The notes: generated by a model not told the origin, from the sequence alone. 64,000 nucleotides of DNA from Flavimaribacter sp039888615 (GCA_039888615.1 JBDQQS010000015.1); one strand, 5' to 3'; shown: positions 16,426-25,618, numbered from the stretch's first letter. Numbers and translations are program-made.

Positions 16426-17403
16426 ATGAAAACTCTTTTCGCCATGGCGATAGCCGGCGTCACGCTGTTCACCGCGCCGGCAGCGGCTCAGGAAGTCACC
16501 ATCAGGTTTCCGGTCGAATACTCTCTCGAGATCACCCCGGGCGCTGCAAACAAGGAATTCAAAAAACTCGTCGAGGAACGTTCGGAAGGACGCATCGAAG
16601 TCAAGTTCTTCCCGAGCGGCAGCCTCTACCGCGGCCTTGATCTGGTGCAGGCAATCCTGCGCGGCGACGCCGAGATGACGACGTTGATATCCGCATACTG
16701 GAGCGCGCTTGCCCCGCGCAGCGCAGTTTCGGAACTGCCTTACGCCTTTCCGACCAAGCAGTCGTTCTATGACGCCATCGATGACAAGTTCTTTGACCGC
16801 GTTTACGCAGAAATGGCGGAAAAAGGCGCCACTGTCATTGGCATCCTGCCCTTCGATTATCTCGTACCGGGCACCCGGGAAACACCGCTGATCGAACCGA
16901 CGGACATGGAGGGATTGAAGTTCCGCGGCCTGGGCAAGGTCAACCTGGCGATGCTCCAGAAACTCAACGCCAAACCGGTCTCCATCAATTTTGGCGAGAT
17001 TTCGCCGGCCATCCAGCAAGGCGTGATCGACGGCCTGAACGTGCCGACCGACAGTTACACGGTCTACAAATGGGACGAGAGCATCAGGAACGTCACCTAC
17101 GCGCATTACTACATGGCCTTTTACCCCTGGACCGTGAACACGGCGTGGTGGAACGGGCTCGACCCCGATCTGCGCGACATCATCCAGACGGCTGCAACGG
17201 AAGTCGCCGCCAAGCATCGCGCGCGCTCGGAAGCCGCCTCGGACAAGGCGCTGGCCGATTTGCGGACAGCGGGAGTGGCCGTTCACATGCAGACCGAAGC
17301 CGAGCGTGACGTTTGGATGGAAGCGACGCGCTCCGTCTGGGCCGAGTTCGAGCCGCAGATCGGAACCGAACTCATAAACGAGCTCGAAACCTACAGAAAA
17401 TGA
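16426..17403 (+). CDS. TRAP transporter solute-binding protein (DctP family)
   Basis: A 325-residue periplasmic binding protein of a tripartite ATP-independent transporter. The signal peptide ends near PAAAQ (about residue 22). The DctP pattern includes FPSGSLYRG and the core segment GLKFRGLGKVNLAMLQKLNA. The Arg of LKFRG is at the position that holds the substrate carboxylate in this family, so an organic acid is the likely ligand. AGGAGG precedes the ATG at 16426. The stop overlaps the start of the small permease gene (ATGA). The exact substrate cannot be inferred, though the two downstream enzymes suggest a sugar-acid or oxo-acid. Confidence 0.92.
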   Translation: MKTLFAMAIAGVTLFTAPAAAQEVTIRFPVEYSLEITPGAANKEFKKLVEERSEGRIEVKFFPSGSLYRGLDLVQAILRGDAEMTTLISAYWSALAPRSAVSELPYAFPTKQSFYDAIDDKFFDRVYAEMAEKGATVIGILPFDYLVPGTRETPLIEPTDMEGLKFRGLGKVNLAMLQKLNAKPVSINFGEISPAIQQGVIDGLNVPTDSYTVYKWDESIRNVTYAHYYMAFYPWTVNTAWWNGLDPDLRDIIQTAATEVAAKHRARSEAASDKALADLRTAGVAVHMQTEAERDVWMEATRSVWAEFEPQIGTELINELETYRK

Positions 17404-17900
17404 TGTTGAACAGGATCAGTTCTGTTCTGGCGAAGGCAGAGGACGGTCTTGCCGTCCTCTGCCTCGCCGGCGTCTTTCTTCTGGTCACTTACGATATGAC
17501 GTCTCGCACCTTCTGGGGCGTCTCTCTTCCCTGGTCCGAGGAATTTTCCCGCGTTCTGCTAATCATGCTGGTCTATTTCAGCGCTATCGGTCTGACGCGT
17601 CGCAACGAACACATACGTGTCGAATTTATCGTCGGTCTGTTTGGCCAATCCGCACAGAAGAGGTTCGCCCTGCTTGCTGACCTGTTGTGCCTGGCGTTCG
17701 CGCTGTCGGCGACGTGGCTTGGCGTCGTTTTCGTCAAGGAATCCATTCGCTTCAATCTCAGCTTCGCGCATTCCAACCTGCCGTTCCCGGTATGGGTCGC
17801 CCAGTTGATCGTTCCGGTCGGCTTTGCGTTGATCAGTCTGCGTCTGGTCCTGCGACTGCTTGGTGCGCGTCAGGCTGAACAGCTGCGATCGGAAGGCTGA
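17400..17900 (+). CDS. TRAP transporter small permease (DctQ family)
   Basis: A 166-residue membrane protein with four hydrophobic helices, the DctQ layout. It contains the conserved VTYDMTSRTFWGVSLPWSEEFSR segment after helix 1 and RRNEHIRVEFIV between helices 2 and 3. It pairs with the large permease to form the sodium-driven membrane unit. The ATG at 17400 overlaps the stop of the binding-protein gene; a second ATG follows directly. The large permease gene starts 5 bases after its stop. Confidence 0.9.
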   Translation: MMLNRISSVLAKAEDGLAVLCLAGVFLLVTYDMTSRTFWGVSLPWSEEFSRVLLIMLVYFSAIGLTRRNEHIRVEFIVGLFGQSAQKRFALLADLLCLAFALSATWLGVVFVKESIRFNLSFAHSNLPFPVWVAQLIVPVGFALISLRLVLRLLGARQAEQLRSEG

Positions 17901-17905
17901 CGCAA

Positions 17906-19171
17906 ATGGCCTTTGTTCTCGTTTTCCTGATCCTGCTGTTGCTGGCGATTGGCGTCCCGGTCGGCTTTGCCCTGTGGCTCTCCGGCCTGGTCTTCGTCCT
18001 TGTATCAGGCGCGACATCGCTAACCCAGGTGGCGCAGTCCGTCTATTCGTCGCTTGACAGTTTCGTGCTCCTGGCGGTGCCGTTTTTCATCCTTGCCGGC
18101 AACATCATGCTGCGATCCGGCTTCGCCACCTACCTGTTTGCCTTCATGCAAAGCCTGGTTGGCGGCATATCCGGAGGCGCTTCCATTGGCGCCACAGGCG
18201 CGTCGGCAATTTTCGGCGCCATGACGGGTTCGTCCGTCGCCTCTGCCGCAGCCCTCGGACGGACGATGATTCCTACCATGGAGGCTTTGGGCTATCCTCG
18301 CAGCTATACGGCCGGATTGATGGCCGCCGGCGGAACACTCGGGATTCTCATTCCGCCCAGCGTCGCCATGGTCATTTTCGCCGAGTTGTCCCAGCAATCG
18401 GTCAAGAGCCTGTTTCTGGCAGGCGTCGTACCGGGTCTCATTTCGGCCGTCGCGATCGGCGTCGTCGCCTTTTCCATCTCCTTCCGGCACGGTTACGGCA
18501 AACGCACCGAACCATTCTCGCTCGGCGCTGTCTGGCGCACCTTCGTCAAGGCCGGACCCGCCCTCGGTATGCCGGCCATTGTTCTGGGCGGCATCTATCT
18601 CGGTTACACCACGCCCACCGAGGCGGCTGCATTATCCGTGGTCTACGGGCTGTTTGTCGGTATGTGCGTGTACCGCACGATCGGGTTCAGGGATCTGCCG
18701 GGCATATTCCTGGACAGCGCGCGGGGCACGGGTTCGATCCTGTTCATCCTCTCCGGCGCGCTCTTTGTCGGCATGCTCGCGACGCTCGTCGGCATTCCGC
18801 AGTCGATCGTCGAACTGATCGCGGCGAGCGACTTGTCGCCGATCGGATTCCTGCTTCTGGCCAATGTAATGCTGATCGCACTCGGCTGTTTCCTCGACGG
18901 CTTCACGCTCCTGACAGTCGTCGCGCCGCTCCTGCTGCCAAGCGTCGCGGCTCTGGGGATCAACCCGATCCATTTCGCGATTGTCCTGGTGCTCAATATC
19001 GAGATAGCGGCCGTGACGCCGCCCATCGGCCTCAACCTGTTCGTCATCACCGGAATTTCCGGCACGACAATGAAGGAAGTGGCCATCGGCGTGGCGCCTT
19101 TTGTGCTCGCACTGGTCTGCGTGCTGCTGCTTCTGACGTTTATCCCCTACCTTTCCCTCCTCCTGCTTTAA
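17906..19171 (+). CDS. TRAP transporter large permease (DctM family)
   Basis: A 421-residue polytopic protein with about a dozen hydrophobic helices, the transporting subunit of the TRAP system. Family segments include VPFFILAGNIMLRSG near residue 54, GGASIGATGASAIFGAMTGSS near 90 and the hairpin loop GGTLGILIPPS near 145. The late NPIHFAIVLVLNIEIAAVTPPIGLNLFV block is diagnostic. It completes the transporter and is followed 35 bases later by the fumarylacetoacetate-hydrolase-family gene, so import and catabolism are probably on one transcript. Confidence 0.93.
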   Translation: MAFVLVFLILLLLAIGVPVGFALWLSGLVFVLVSGATSLTQVAQSVYSSLDSFVLLAVPFFILAGNIMLRSGFATYLFAFMQSLVGGISGGASIGATGASAIFGAMTGSSVASAAALGRTMIPTMEALGYPRSYTAGLMAAGGTLGILIPPSVAMVIFAELSQQSVKSLFLAGVVPGLISAVAIGVVAFSISFRHGYGKRTEPFSLGAVWRTFVKAGPALGMPAIVLGGIYLGYTTPTEAAALSVVYGLFVGMCVYRTIGFRDLPGIFLDSARGTGSILFILSGALFVGMLATLVGIPQSIVELIAASDLSPIGFLLLANVMLIALGCFLDGFTLLTVVAPLLLPSVAALGINPIHFAIVLVLNIEIAAVTPPIGLNLFVITGISGTTMKEVAIGVAPFVLALVCVLLLLTFIPYLSLLLL

Positions 19172-19206
19172 CCGGGCGGACAACTCAACAAGAAAAGGAT
19201 CACGCT

Positions 19207-20049
19207 ATGAAACTCGTCAGGTTCGGAGCCAAGGGACAGGAAAAGCCGGGCGTCATAAAAGACGACGGAACCATTCGCGATGTTTCCGGAGTGGTCAGTG
19301 ATTTTGCCGGCGTATCAATCAGTTGCGAGGTGATCGACAAGCTGAAATCACTCGATCTGAACAGTTTGCCGATAGTAGACACAGACGTTCGCCTGGGCGC
19401 GCCGCTTGCAGGCGTCGGAAATTTTCTCTGCGTGGGTCTGAACTACACAAATCACGCCAGGGAATCCAACCTGCCGATTCCCGCCGAGCCGATCCTGTTC
19501 AACAAGGCGCCCAGTTGCCTCAGTGGCCCCTGCGATCCGGTTGTGCGCGACGCGGACGCCGACAAGCTGGACTGGGAAGTGGAACTGGCCGTCGTCATCG
19601 GTCGTCCGGCCTACCGCATCGACCGCGCGGATGCGCTGAACCATGTAGCCGGCTATGCGATATGCAACGACGTTTCCGAAAGAAGCTGGCAGACCGAAGG
19701 CACAGGACAGTGGGTCAAGGGCAAGAGCGCTCCGACATTCGGGCCGCTTGGACCATGGCTGGTGACGGCCGACGAAATTCCGGATCCCCAGGCGCTGGAA
19801 CTAAAGCTCGAACTGAATGGAAAGGTGATGCAGTCGAGTTCGACCGCCGACATGATTTTCCCGGTCGACGAGATCATCGCTTATACTTCCCGGTTCATGC
19901 GGCTTGAACCAGGCGATGTCATCACCACGGGCACGCCGGAAGGCGTCGGCATGGGCTGGAATCCGCAGGTCTGGCTGCAGGCAGGCGACGAAATGCGCCT
20001 GACCGTGTCAGGTCTCGGCGAACAGCGCCAGACCGTGACGGCAGGTTGA
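19207..20049 (+). CDS. Fumarylacetoacetate hydrolase family protein
   Basis: A 280-residue enzyme of the FAH superfamily, which hydrolyses or hydrates C-C bonds in 2-oxo acids or diketo acids. Metal-binding acids are visible in DWEVELAVVIG (Glu-x-Glu) and CNDVSER (Asp). GKSAPTFGPLGPWL and the closing TGTPEGVGMGW are family signatures. The ATG at 19207 follows AAGGA and gives the usual N-terminus (MKLVRFG). Members beside an amidohydrolase of the next gene's type include diketo-deoxy-fuconate hydrolases, but the substrate here is not established. Confidence 0.88.
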   Translation: MKLVRFGAKGQEKPGVIKDDGTIRDVSGVVSDFAGVSISCEVIDKLKSLDLNSLPIVDTDVRLGAPLAGVGNFLCVGLNYTNHARESNLPIPAEPILFNKAPSCLSGPCDPVVRDADADKLDWEVELAVVIGRPAYRIDRADALNHVAGYAICNDVSERSWQTEGTGQWVKGKSAPTFGPLGPWLVTADEIPDPQALELKLELNGKVMQSSSTADMIFPVDEIIAYTSRFMRLEPGDVITTGTPEGVGMGWNPQVWLQAGDEMRLTVSGLGEQRQTVTAG

Positions 20050-20073
20050 AATAAGCCGGCGAAGGGGTACTCC

Positions 20074-20955
20074 ATGGACGTTATCGACAGCCACCATCAT
20101 ATTTGGCGCCAGGCCGACCTCAAATGGTTGCAGGGGCCGATGCAACCCCGCATCTTCGGCGACTACGAACCGATCCGCCGCGACTATCCCATAGAGGAAT
20201 TCCTGGCGGACATTCGCTCCAGCAATGTCGTAAAGTCGGTGTATGTCCAGGCCAACTGGCCCAACGACCAGTTCGAGGACGAAGTCAGGTGGGTTCAGGA
20301 GACCGCAGACAGAACCGGTTGGCCGATGGGCATTGTCGGTTTTGCCGACATGACTGCGCCCGACGTCCGTCCGCAGCTCGAACGGTTGCGCGCCTACCCC
20401 GCCATGCGCGGCATCCGGCAACAGTTCCACTGGCACGAGAACCCGTTGTACCGTTTTGCCGCCAACCCTTCCCTGGCCGAAGATCCCGTCGTCCAGAACA
20501 ATATCCGCAAGCTGGCGGATTATGCCTGGACCTTCGACCTGCAACTGTTTTCAGGACAGATGAAGCCGGCTGTGGCGCTTGTCGAAGCCTGTCCGGACGT
20601 CACCTTCATCCTTCAACATGCAGGCATGCATGAGGACCTGTCCGAAGAAGGCTGGGAGAAGTGGCGATCCGGCATGCAGGCCCTTGCGGAAAAGCCGAAC
20701 ATCGTCAGCAAGCTGTCGGGTTTCGGAACATTCGTCCACCGCGTGGATACGCGCCTGATCCGGCGGATCGTCAACGAAACCGTTGAGATGTTCGGCGCGT
20801 CCAGATGCATGTTCGGTTCAAATTTCCCGATCGAAAAGATCTGGGCTTCCTATGAATCGCTGGCGCAGGCGCATATCTCCGCAGCGCGCGTACTGGGCGA
20901 TGCAGCGGTGAAGGATATCTTCCACGACACAGCGGCAAGAATCTACCGTATTTAG
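20074..20955 (+). CDS. Amidohydrolase-family (COG3618-type) lactonase
   Basis: A 293-residue TIM-barrel hydrolase. The metal site begins with DSHHHIW (residues 5-11). It continues with the QANWP, IRQQFHWHEN and LQHAGMHE segments and ends with the catalytic Asp region altered to FGSNFPIEK, where relatives often have FGSDWP. The family contains sugar-acid lactonases such as L-fuconolactonase and related hydrolases. It is 24 bases after the FAH-family gene and last in the TRAP operon. Together they look like import of an organic acid or lactone, ring opening and cleavage. Confidence 0.85.
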   Translation: MDVIDSHHHIWRQADLKWLQGPMQPRIFGDYEPIRRDYPIEEFLADIRSSNVVKSVYVQANWPNDQFEDEVRWVQETADRTGWPMGIVGFADMTAPDVRPQLERLRAYPAMRGIRQQFHWHENPLYRFAANPSLAEDPVVQNNIRKLADYAWTFDLQLFSGQMKPAVALVEACPDVTFILQHAGMHEDLSEEGWEKWRSGMQALAEKPNIVSKLSGFGTFVHRVDTRLIRRIVNETVEMFGASRCMFGSNFPIEKIWASYESLAQAHISAARVLGDAAVKDIFHDTAARIYRI

Positions 20956-21055
20956 AGTTTCCATTGTCAAAATGTGACCTATGATTGCATTATCGAGCCA
21001 TCTCCTTGTTCAATGGACATGGTTGACTGCGGTGGATTTTGCCGGAGATGTTTAA

Positions 21056-21739
21056 TTGCAATACCTGTCAACGGGCCACTACAGCAGCCTGAAAGGCGCG
21101 ATCTTCATCGTCTGCTACGGCCGATCGGGCTCGACCCTGTTGACGCGCCTGATCAACACCATACCGGGCGCATGCATTCGGGGCGAAAACGCCAATGCGC
21201 TGATGCATCTCTTTCGCGCCTACGAGGCGGCGCATCGAACGCGTTATACACAAGGAAAACCCGAACACGCGGACACCTCCCCGTGGTTTGGGGCCGACAA
21301 GGTCGCGCCGTCCGAGTTCGGCGACGCGCTCGTTGACTGTTTTGTCAGACAGATCCTGAAACCGGGGCCAACAGCGACATGGCTCGGCTTCAAGGAGATC
21401 CGCTATCACGAACTGGGCGACAGGCTCGCGGATTATCTTGATTTCCTGCAGCAATTCTTTCCGGATGCGCATTTCATCTTCAATCGCCGGTCCCACATCG
21501 ATGTCGCCCGGTCGGGGTGGTTCGCGCAGAGACCGGAGGAGACGGTCGAGAACATCGTCGGTGAAATGGATGCGGCCTTTCTCGACTATCACGAAAAACA
21601 TCCCGGCAATTCGAGGATAACGGACTACGAGGCTTTCTCTGAAGATCCGCGCTGCTTGAAACCGGTGTTCGACATGTTGGGCGAAGAACTCGATCTTCCT
21701 CGCTGCCGGGAAATCCTGAACGTCCGTCTGAAGCACTGA
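21056..21739 (+). CDS. PAPS-dependent sulfotransferase family protein
   Basis: A 227-residue sulfotransferase that would move sulfate from PAPS to a carbohydrate or lipid hydroxyl. The 5'-phosphosulfate loop is VCYGRSGSTLLTR near residues 19-31, and the 3'-phosphate region is FNRRSHIDVARSGW near residue 141. The TTG at 21056 has GGAG 8 bases upstream; no ATG or GTG serves better. It ends back-to-back with the convergent glycosyltransferase gene (stops adjacent at 21739/21740). The acceptor may be an extracellular glycan, but this is inference from the neighbour. Confidence 0.82.
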   Translation: MQYLSTGHYSSLKGAIFIVCYGRSGSTLLTRLINTIPGACIRGENANALMHLFRAYEAAHRTRYTQGKPEHADTSPWFGADKVAPSEFGDALVDCFVRQILKPGPTATWLGFKEIRYHELGDRLADYLDFLQQFFPDAHFIFNRRSHIDVARSGWFAQRPEETVENIVGEMDAAFLDYHEKHPGNSRITDYEAFSEDPRCLKPVFDMLGEELDLPRCREILNVRLKH

Positions 21740-23710
21740 TCAGCGGCCGGATTGTCGCATCTTCCTCGTCCAGCGTCGAAGCTCATTGCCAATGCGCGCG
21801 CCACTCATCATGACGCTATCCGTCTTGAAGCTCTTTCTGGCGGATCGCTCTTGCTGCCTGGCGAGCGCGCGCTTGGCCTGATTTTGTTCAAGGTCACGAA
21901 TACGAAGATCCATGAGCATCGCGATCTCGACGGCGAGATCCCTGTCGAAACCGCCAAGCGCCTCAAGGAAGCGGCATTCATATGTCCGAAGCAGCGTGAC
22001 GTCTTCCTCGCTCTGCAGCGGAACAAGCCCCGCAAGCTGCCCCGCGCAGCGCTTGTCTTCATCGTCCATGTGCGCAAGATACTGCGCATGAGTGGCGATG
22101 ACTCTCTCCAGTGCGAGCGCCGGCTTCCGCCAGTCGCTATAAACCGGCATGGGCTGGTAGGCCTCCGGCGTCGGCAGAAAATGTCCGTTGGCGCCGTTTT
22201 CCAGATTGCGGTGAACCCACTCCAGTTCGGCGCCCGTATCAAGCGTTGTGTCGAAAGGCTGCAGGAAGGCCGATTTTCTGAATGCGAAGCAGGAAAACGG
22301 GCCCGGCGCTCCAAACAACGCGCGGGCCCGCATGGTCGACGGCGCCACGACTTGCGGCCCGTCCGGTCTGACCTTCATGGGCCTGTCCGAAAATGTGTCG
22401 AAACAGACACATCCCGAATGCGGATTCTGCGCAAAGTAGGACGCCGTCTGAGCGAAGCGGTCAACCAGACTGATATCACCGATTTCTGCGATCACGCAGA
22501 CGTCGCTTTCGGCCCTAGCGATCGCAAGATCGAACGCCGCGCCCCGACCGACGCCAACGGTCCTGACAAGCTCAAGCCCGCCGTTTTCTTCAGACCAGAG
22601 ATCCAGAAGGCGTTCGGCGGCGCCGTCGTCTGAGCCGTCATCCACGAAAACGATCCTGAATTTCCGCCAGGTTTGCAATGCAAGCATTCGGTGGTAGTCG
22701 TCGAGGACATCACGGGCGTTTCTTGCGACGGTCAGAACGGTGAGTTCCGGCGCATCGTCATTCGGAGGCGGGAAACACAGGGATTCGCGAAATTCAAACG
22801 CCTTCGACTGTCGCGTTGGCCGACGGTAAACGGAGAAAATCCGCTGGATAGCGGATTTGTCATAGCCGCAGAAACCGATATAGGCGTCGTTGCGATCATA
22901 TAGCGCGCTTTTTGCCGCCGCCTGTTCGGAGGCGTCTGCGAAATCGTGGATCAGAAGCGCTTCGGGCGCATAGAGAAATCGCTCCGGACCGAAGAATCGC
23001 AACATGCGGGCGCAGAGCAACAACCCTTCATGTCCAACAAGCAGAGGATCGAAGCCGCCGAATTCCAGAAACAGATCCCGTCGCCATATCGAAATGCCTT
23101 CGGCTGATGGAATGGCGGGCCTGATGCGGCCGCCGAGATCGTAATTCTCGGCGGCCGATCCTCCGGGTGATTTCGGCATGATCCTGCCCCTGACCGCCAC
23201 TGCGCCATACTGCGTGATGACCGATACAAGCGCTCCGATCGTATCCTTTGTGATTGCGCCGTCGTCATCGAGAAAAAGGACATACTCGCCGCGCGCCACT
23301 CGCGCTCCGATGTTCCGCCCTTGAGAGCACCCGACATTGAATGGCGCGTCGATCCGGACGTAGCAGTCCAGTCTGTCGGAAACGGTTATGCCCAGGGAAG
23401 GATTGCCGTTGTTGACGAAGACCAACTCACACTCCTGCGTTTTTGAAACGCTCGAAAGTGAGGAGACGAGCGCTGCAAAATCCTGACTGTGCTTGTAGTT
23501 GAGGACGACAATCGAAAATTCCGGATTTTCAGGCCCCGATTCACCGCTGATTCTGCATTGAGGAATCAGCTTTTCCGGGAACCCCTCCATTGCGTTGCGG
23601 GCGGCGGCGTGATTGCCGGCAAGAAATTGTTCTCCTGCTCGCCCGAACGCCTTTTCAAGTGCGGCGGATGACGGCGCATTCCCGTGAATCCCGCTGACGG
23701 TATCGTGCAT
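21740..23710 (-). CDS. Two-domain family 2 glycosyltransferase
   Basis: A 656-residue cytoplasmic protein with two GT-A domains in tandem. The first (about residues 65-300) starts FSIVVLNYKHSQD and carries the metal-binding acids in VLFLDDDGAI. The second (about 330-560) starts LTVLTVARNARD and has IVFVDDGSDDG. Where the DxD motif is expected it reads AEIGDISLVDR, so its acids are partly lost. The ATG at 23710 opens the recognisable protein; the open frame upstream has no domain. It faces the sulfotransferase, which suggests assembly of a sulfated glycan or modified polysaccharide. Confidence 0.82.
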   Translation of the reverse strand: MHDTVSGIHGNAPSSAALEKAFGRAGEQFLAGNHAAARNAMEGFPEKLIPQCRISGESGPENPEFSIVVLNYKHSQDFAALVSSLSSVSKTQECELVFVNNGNPSLGITVSDRLDCYVRIDAPFNVGCSQGRNIGARVARGEYVLFLDDDGAITKDTIGALVSVITQYGAVAVRGRIMPKSPGGSAAENYDLGGRIRPAIPSAEGISIWRRDLFLEFGGFDPLLVGHEGLLLCARMLRFFGPERFLYAPEALLIHDFADASEQAAAKSALYDRNDAYIGFCGYDKSAIQRIFSVYRRPTRQSKAFEFRESLCFPPPNDDAPELTVLTVARNARDVLDDYHRMLALQTWRKFRIVFVDDGSDDGAAERLLDLWSEENGGLELVRTVGVGRGAAFDLAIARAESDVCVIAEIGDISLVDRFAQTASYFAQNPHSGCVCFDTFSDRPMKVRPDGPQVVAPSTMRARALFGAPGPFSCFAFRKSAFLQPFDTTLDTGAELEWVHRNLENGANGHFLPTPEAYQPMPVYSDWRKPALALERVIATHAQYLAHMDDEDKRCAGQLAGLVPLQSEEDVTLLRTYECRFLEALGGFDRDLAVEIAMLMDLRIRDLEQNQAKRALARQQERSARKSFKTDSVMMSGARIGNELRRWTRKMRQSGR

Positions 23711-23892
23711 GTAATCGGTCCCCACGTCTGGCGACAGCAAGCAGCGGCGCGTTCGACGATCGCCGCCGGCAATGTAACAAATTTTAATTTGCCCAAACAA
23801 AATATAGGCTATGAGAGGTAAGATATTCTTCGATTCAACGCAATGAAATGAACTTCGACAAACAGGGCGTCGCCTCTTTGGCCACAAAAAAA

Positions 23893-23924
23893 AGACAATA
23901 TAATCAGCCGCTTGTATATTGTCT
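23893..23924 (+). promoter_or_regulatory. Promoter -10 box inside a 10-bp palindrome ahead of the HWE kinase
   Basis: AGACAATATA (23893-23902) and TATATTGTCT (23915-23924) form a perfect inverted repeat with a 12-base loop. A consensus -10 box, TATAAT (23899-23904), lies in its left arm, with TTTGGC at 23877-23882 as a possible -35 (spacing 16). The right arm ends 9 bases before the kinase ATG. A protein bound here, or the RNA hairpin, could control the kinase gene. Confidence 0.5.
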
Positions 23925-23933
23925 GGCTTGGCA

Positions 23934-25613
23934 ATGTCACCAGGAGCCGGTGTGAGACTGTTTCCCAATGCGCCGATCGGCGCGTTTCTGGTGGCGATCG
24001 TTATCGCCGCCATCGCCCCGATTCTCATATTTGTCGTCCTTGTGCTCCAGCAACTTGAAGATGGGCAGCAGGAGGCGCTGGAGCGCCGGGCGCTTCGGGA
24101 CGCCCGCAGTCTGGCGTCGTCCACCAACCAGCTCCTGAGAGATATGGCGGCCAATATCCGGCTCGTCGCGTCCGATCCTGAACTTGAGGCGGGAGACCTG
24201 CAAAATTTTCATAGCAGGACGCAATCGGCTCTCAGACACAGTTCTCTCTTTGTCATACTTGTCGAGGAGGATGGCCAGCAGCTCCTCAACACGCGCGTGC
24301 CTTTCGGAGCGCCGCTTGGTCCGATATCGCACATGAAGTCGCTCGCAAGCGCTCTCGAAAGCCAACAGCTCACCGTGTCGGACGTATTCTTCGGTCAGAC
24401 GAGCAAGCAATGGGTCTTCAACGTGCTTCTTCCGACGCCGCCTGAAACAAATTCGGGCGATGCGCTCATCATCACGCGCAACGCCGCCGAGGTTGCGTCG
24501 CTTATTTCCACGGACAGCCTTCCCGAAGGCTGGTCAGCTGCTATCCTCGATAGCGCAGGCAACGTTGTAGCGTCCATAGGACCTGACCAGGCGGACACCG
24601 GCGAAACCTTCGATGAACGGTTGCTGGACAGTTTTGAATCGTTCAGTGGCGTCACCCGGGTGACGATCGACGGAGAAAAACTGCTCAGCGGTTACACCAG
24701 ACTACCTGGCTGGAGCTGGAACGCCGTCGCCTGGGGGCCGATCGGATCCGGACAGGAAGCAATCCGGGAAACCTGGCGCTCGCTGATTCTCGGCGGTCTG
24801 TTTCTCCTGGCGATCGCCGTTTTCGCCGCCTATTTGGTGGCAAGGCAGATCCGAAAGTCGATCATCGGCATCGCCGGCATGGCGAACGCGATGGGCGAAG
24901 GCAAGATCGTGGCGCCGATCAATACGCCTGTGCGCGAAATCGACACGGTCGCCAAGACGCTTTCAACAGCGTCTTTCGATCGCAGCCAGGCGGAAGACCA
25001 GATCAGGTTGATCATGCGCGAACTGGCGCATCGCACCAAAAACCAGCTCTCCCTCGTGCAGGCGGCGATCCGCCAGACCGCCCGCAACGCTGAAACGATC
25101 GCAGACTTCAACCGCAGCATCGATGCGCGCATATCCGGCCTTGGCCGTTCGGTCGATCTGCTGACGTCGGAACAATGGGCCGCCGTCCCGCTGGAAACGG
25201 TCATCCGCAGCCAGATGGAATTTTTTGGAGACATCACCGCGCGGCTCGACACCAGCGGCCAGACCGTGCTTCTGAAACCGGAAGCCACGCAAAATCTGGG
25301 ATTAATTCTGCACGAACTTGCCACCAACGCCGTCAAATACGGCGCCTGGTCCGTTCCCACTGGCCGCGTGAGCATCGAATGGGATATCGCGCGCCATGCC
25401 GACAAGCCCGAAGATCTGGAAATCAGCTGGCTGGAAATCGGCGGACCGCCAGCCGTCGAACCAACGCGCAAGGGCTTCGGCTCCCAGGTTGTCGTGAGCC
25501 ACGCCCAGGCTGTTTTCTGGGGCACGGTCACGACGCAATACGGCGAAAAGGGTTTCCGCTGGAAACTCGTCGCCCCCCTGGCGTCCTTCATCGGCTCCAA
25601 GGACGAAGAATAG
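23934..25613 (+). CDS. HWE-type sensor histidine kinase
   Basis: A 559-residue membrane sensor. A first helix lies near residues 14-37, then comes a periplasmic sensor region of about 240 residues, and a second helix lies near 285-305 followed by a HAMP-like segment. The kinase core has the phospho-acceptor motif RELAHRTKNQLSLVQA at about residue 360 and HELATNAVKYGAWS as N-box, both hallmarks of HWE/HisKA_2 kinases common in alphaproteobacteria. No response regulator gene is adjacent. The ATG at 23934 is taken; a GTG near 23952 with AGGAG 5 bases ahead is also possible. It converges with the P450 gene, 5 bases away. Confidence 0.85.
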   Translation: MSPGAGVRLFPNAPIGAFLVAIVIAAIAPILIFVVLVLQQLEDGQQEALERRALRDARSLASSTNQLLRDMAANIRLVASDPELEAGDLQNFHSRTQSALRHSSLFVILVEEDGQQLLNTRVPFGAPLGPISHMKSLASALESQQLTVSDVFFGQTSKQWVFNVLLPTPPETNSGDALIITRNAAEVASLISTDSLPEGWSAAILDSAGNVVASIGPDQADTGETFDERLLDSFESFSGVTRVTIDGEKLLSGYTRLPGWSWNAVAWGPIGSGQEAIRETWRSLILGGLFLLAIAVFAAYLVARQIRKSIIGIAGMANAMGEGKIVAPINTPVREIDTVAKTLSTASFDRSQAEDQIRLIMRELAHRTKNQLSLVQAAIRQTARNAETIADFNRSIDARISGLGRSVDLLTSEQWAAVPLETVIRSQMEFFGDITARLDTSGQTVLLKPEATQNLGLILHELATNAVKYGAWSVPTGRVSIEWDIARHADKPEDLEISWLEIGGPPAVEPTRKGFGSQVVVSHAQAVFWGTVTTQYGEKGFRWKLVAPLASFIGSKDEE

Positions 25614-25618
25614 GGTCT

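Noticed and set aside
18725..18745. T-loop-like GGTTCGATCC sequence suggesting a tRNA
   Set aside because: It lies inside dctM, and no acceptor stem or anticodon arm can be formed around it.
18664..19206. Upstream extension of the FAH-family gene inside dctM
   Set aside because: It overlaps the well-supported permease; the ATG at 19207 has a ribosome site and the family N-terminus.
23711..24154. N-terminal extension of the glycosyltransferase frame
   Set aside because: The extra 148 codons have no domain, overlap the promoter palindrome and start of the divergent kinase, and a better ATG lies at 23710.
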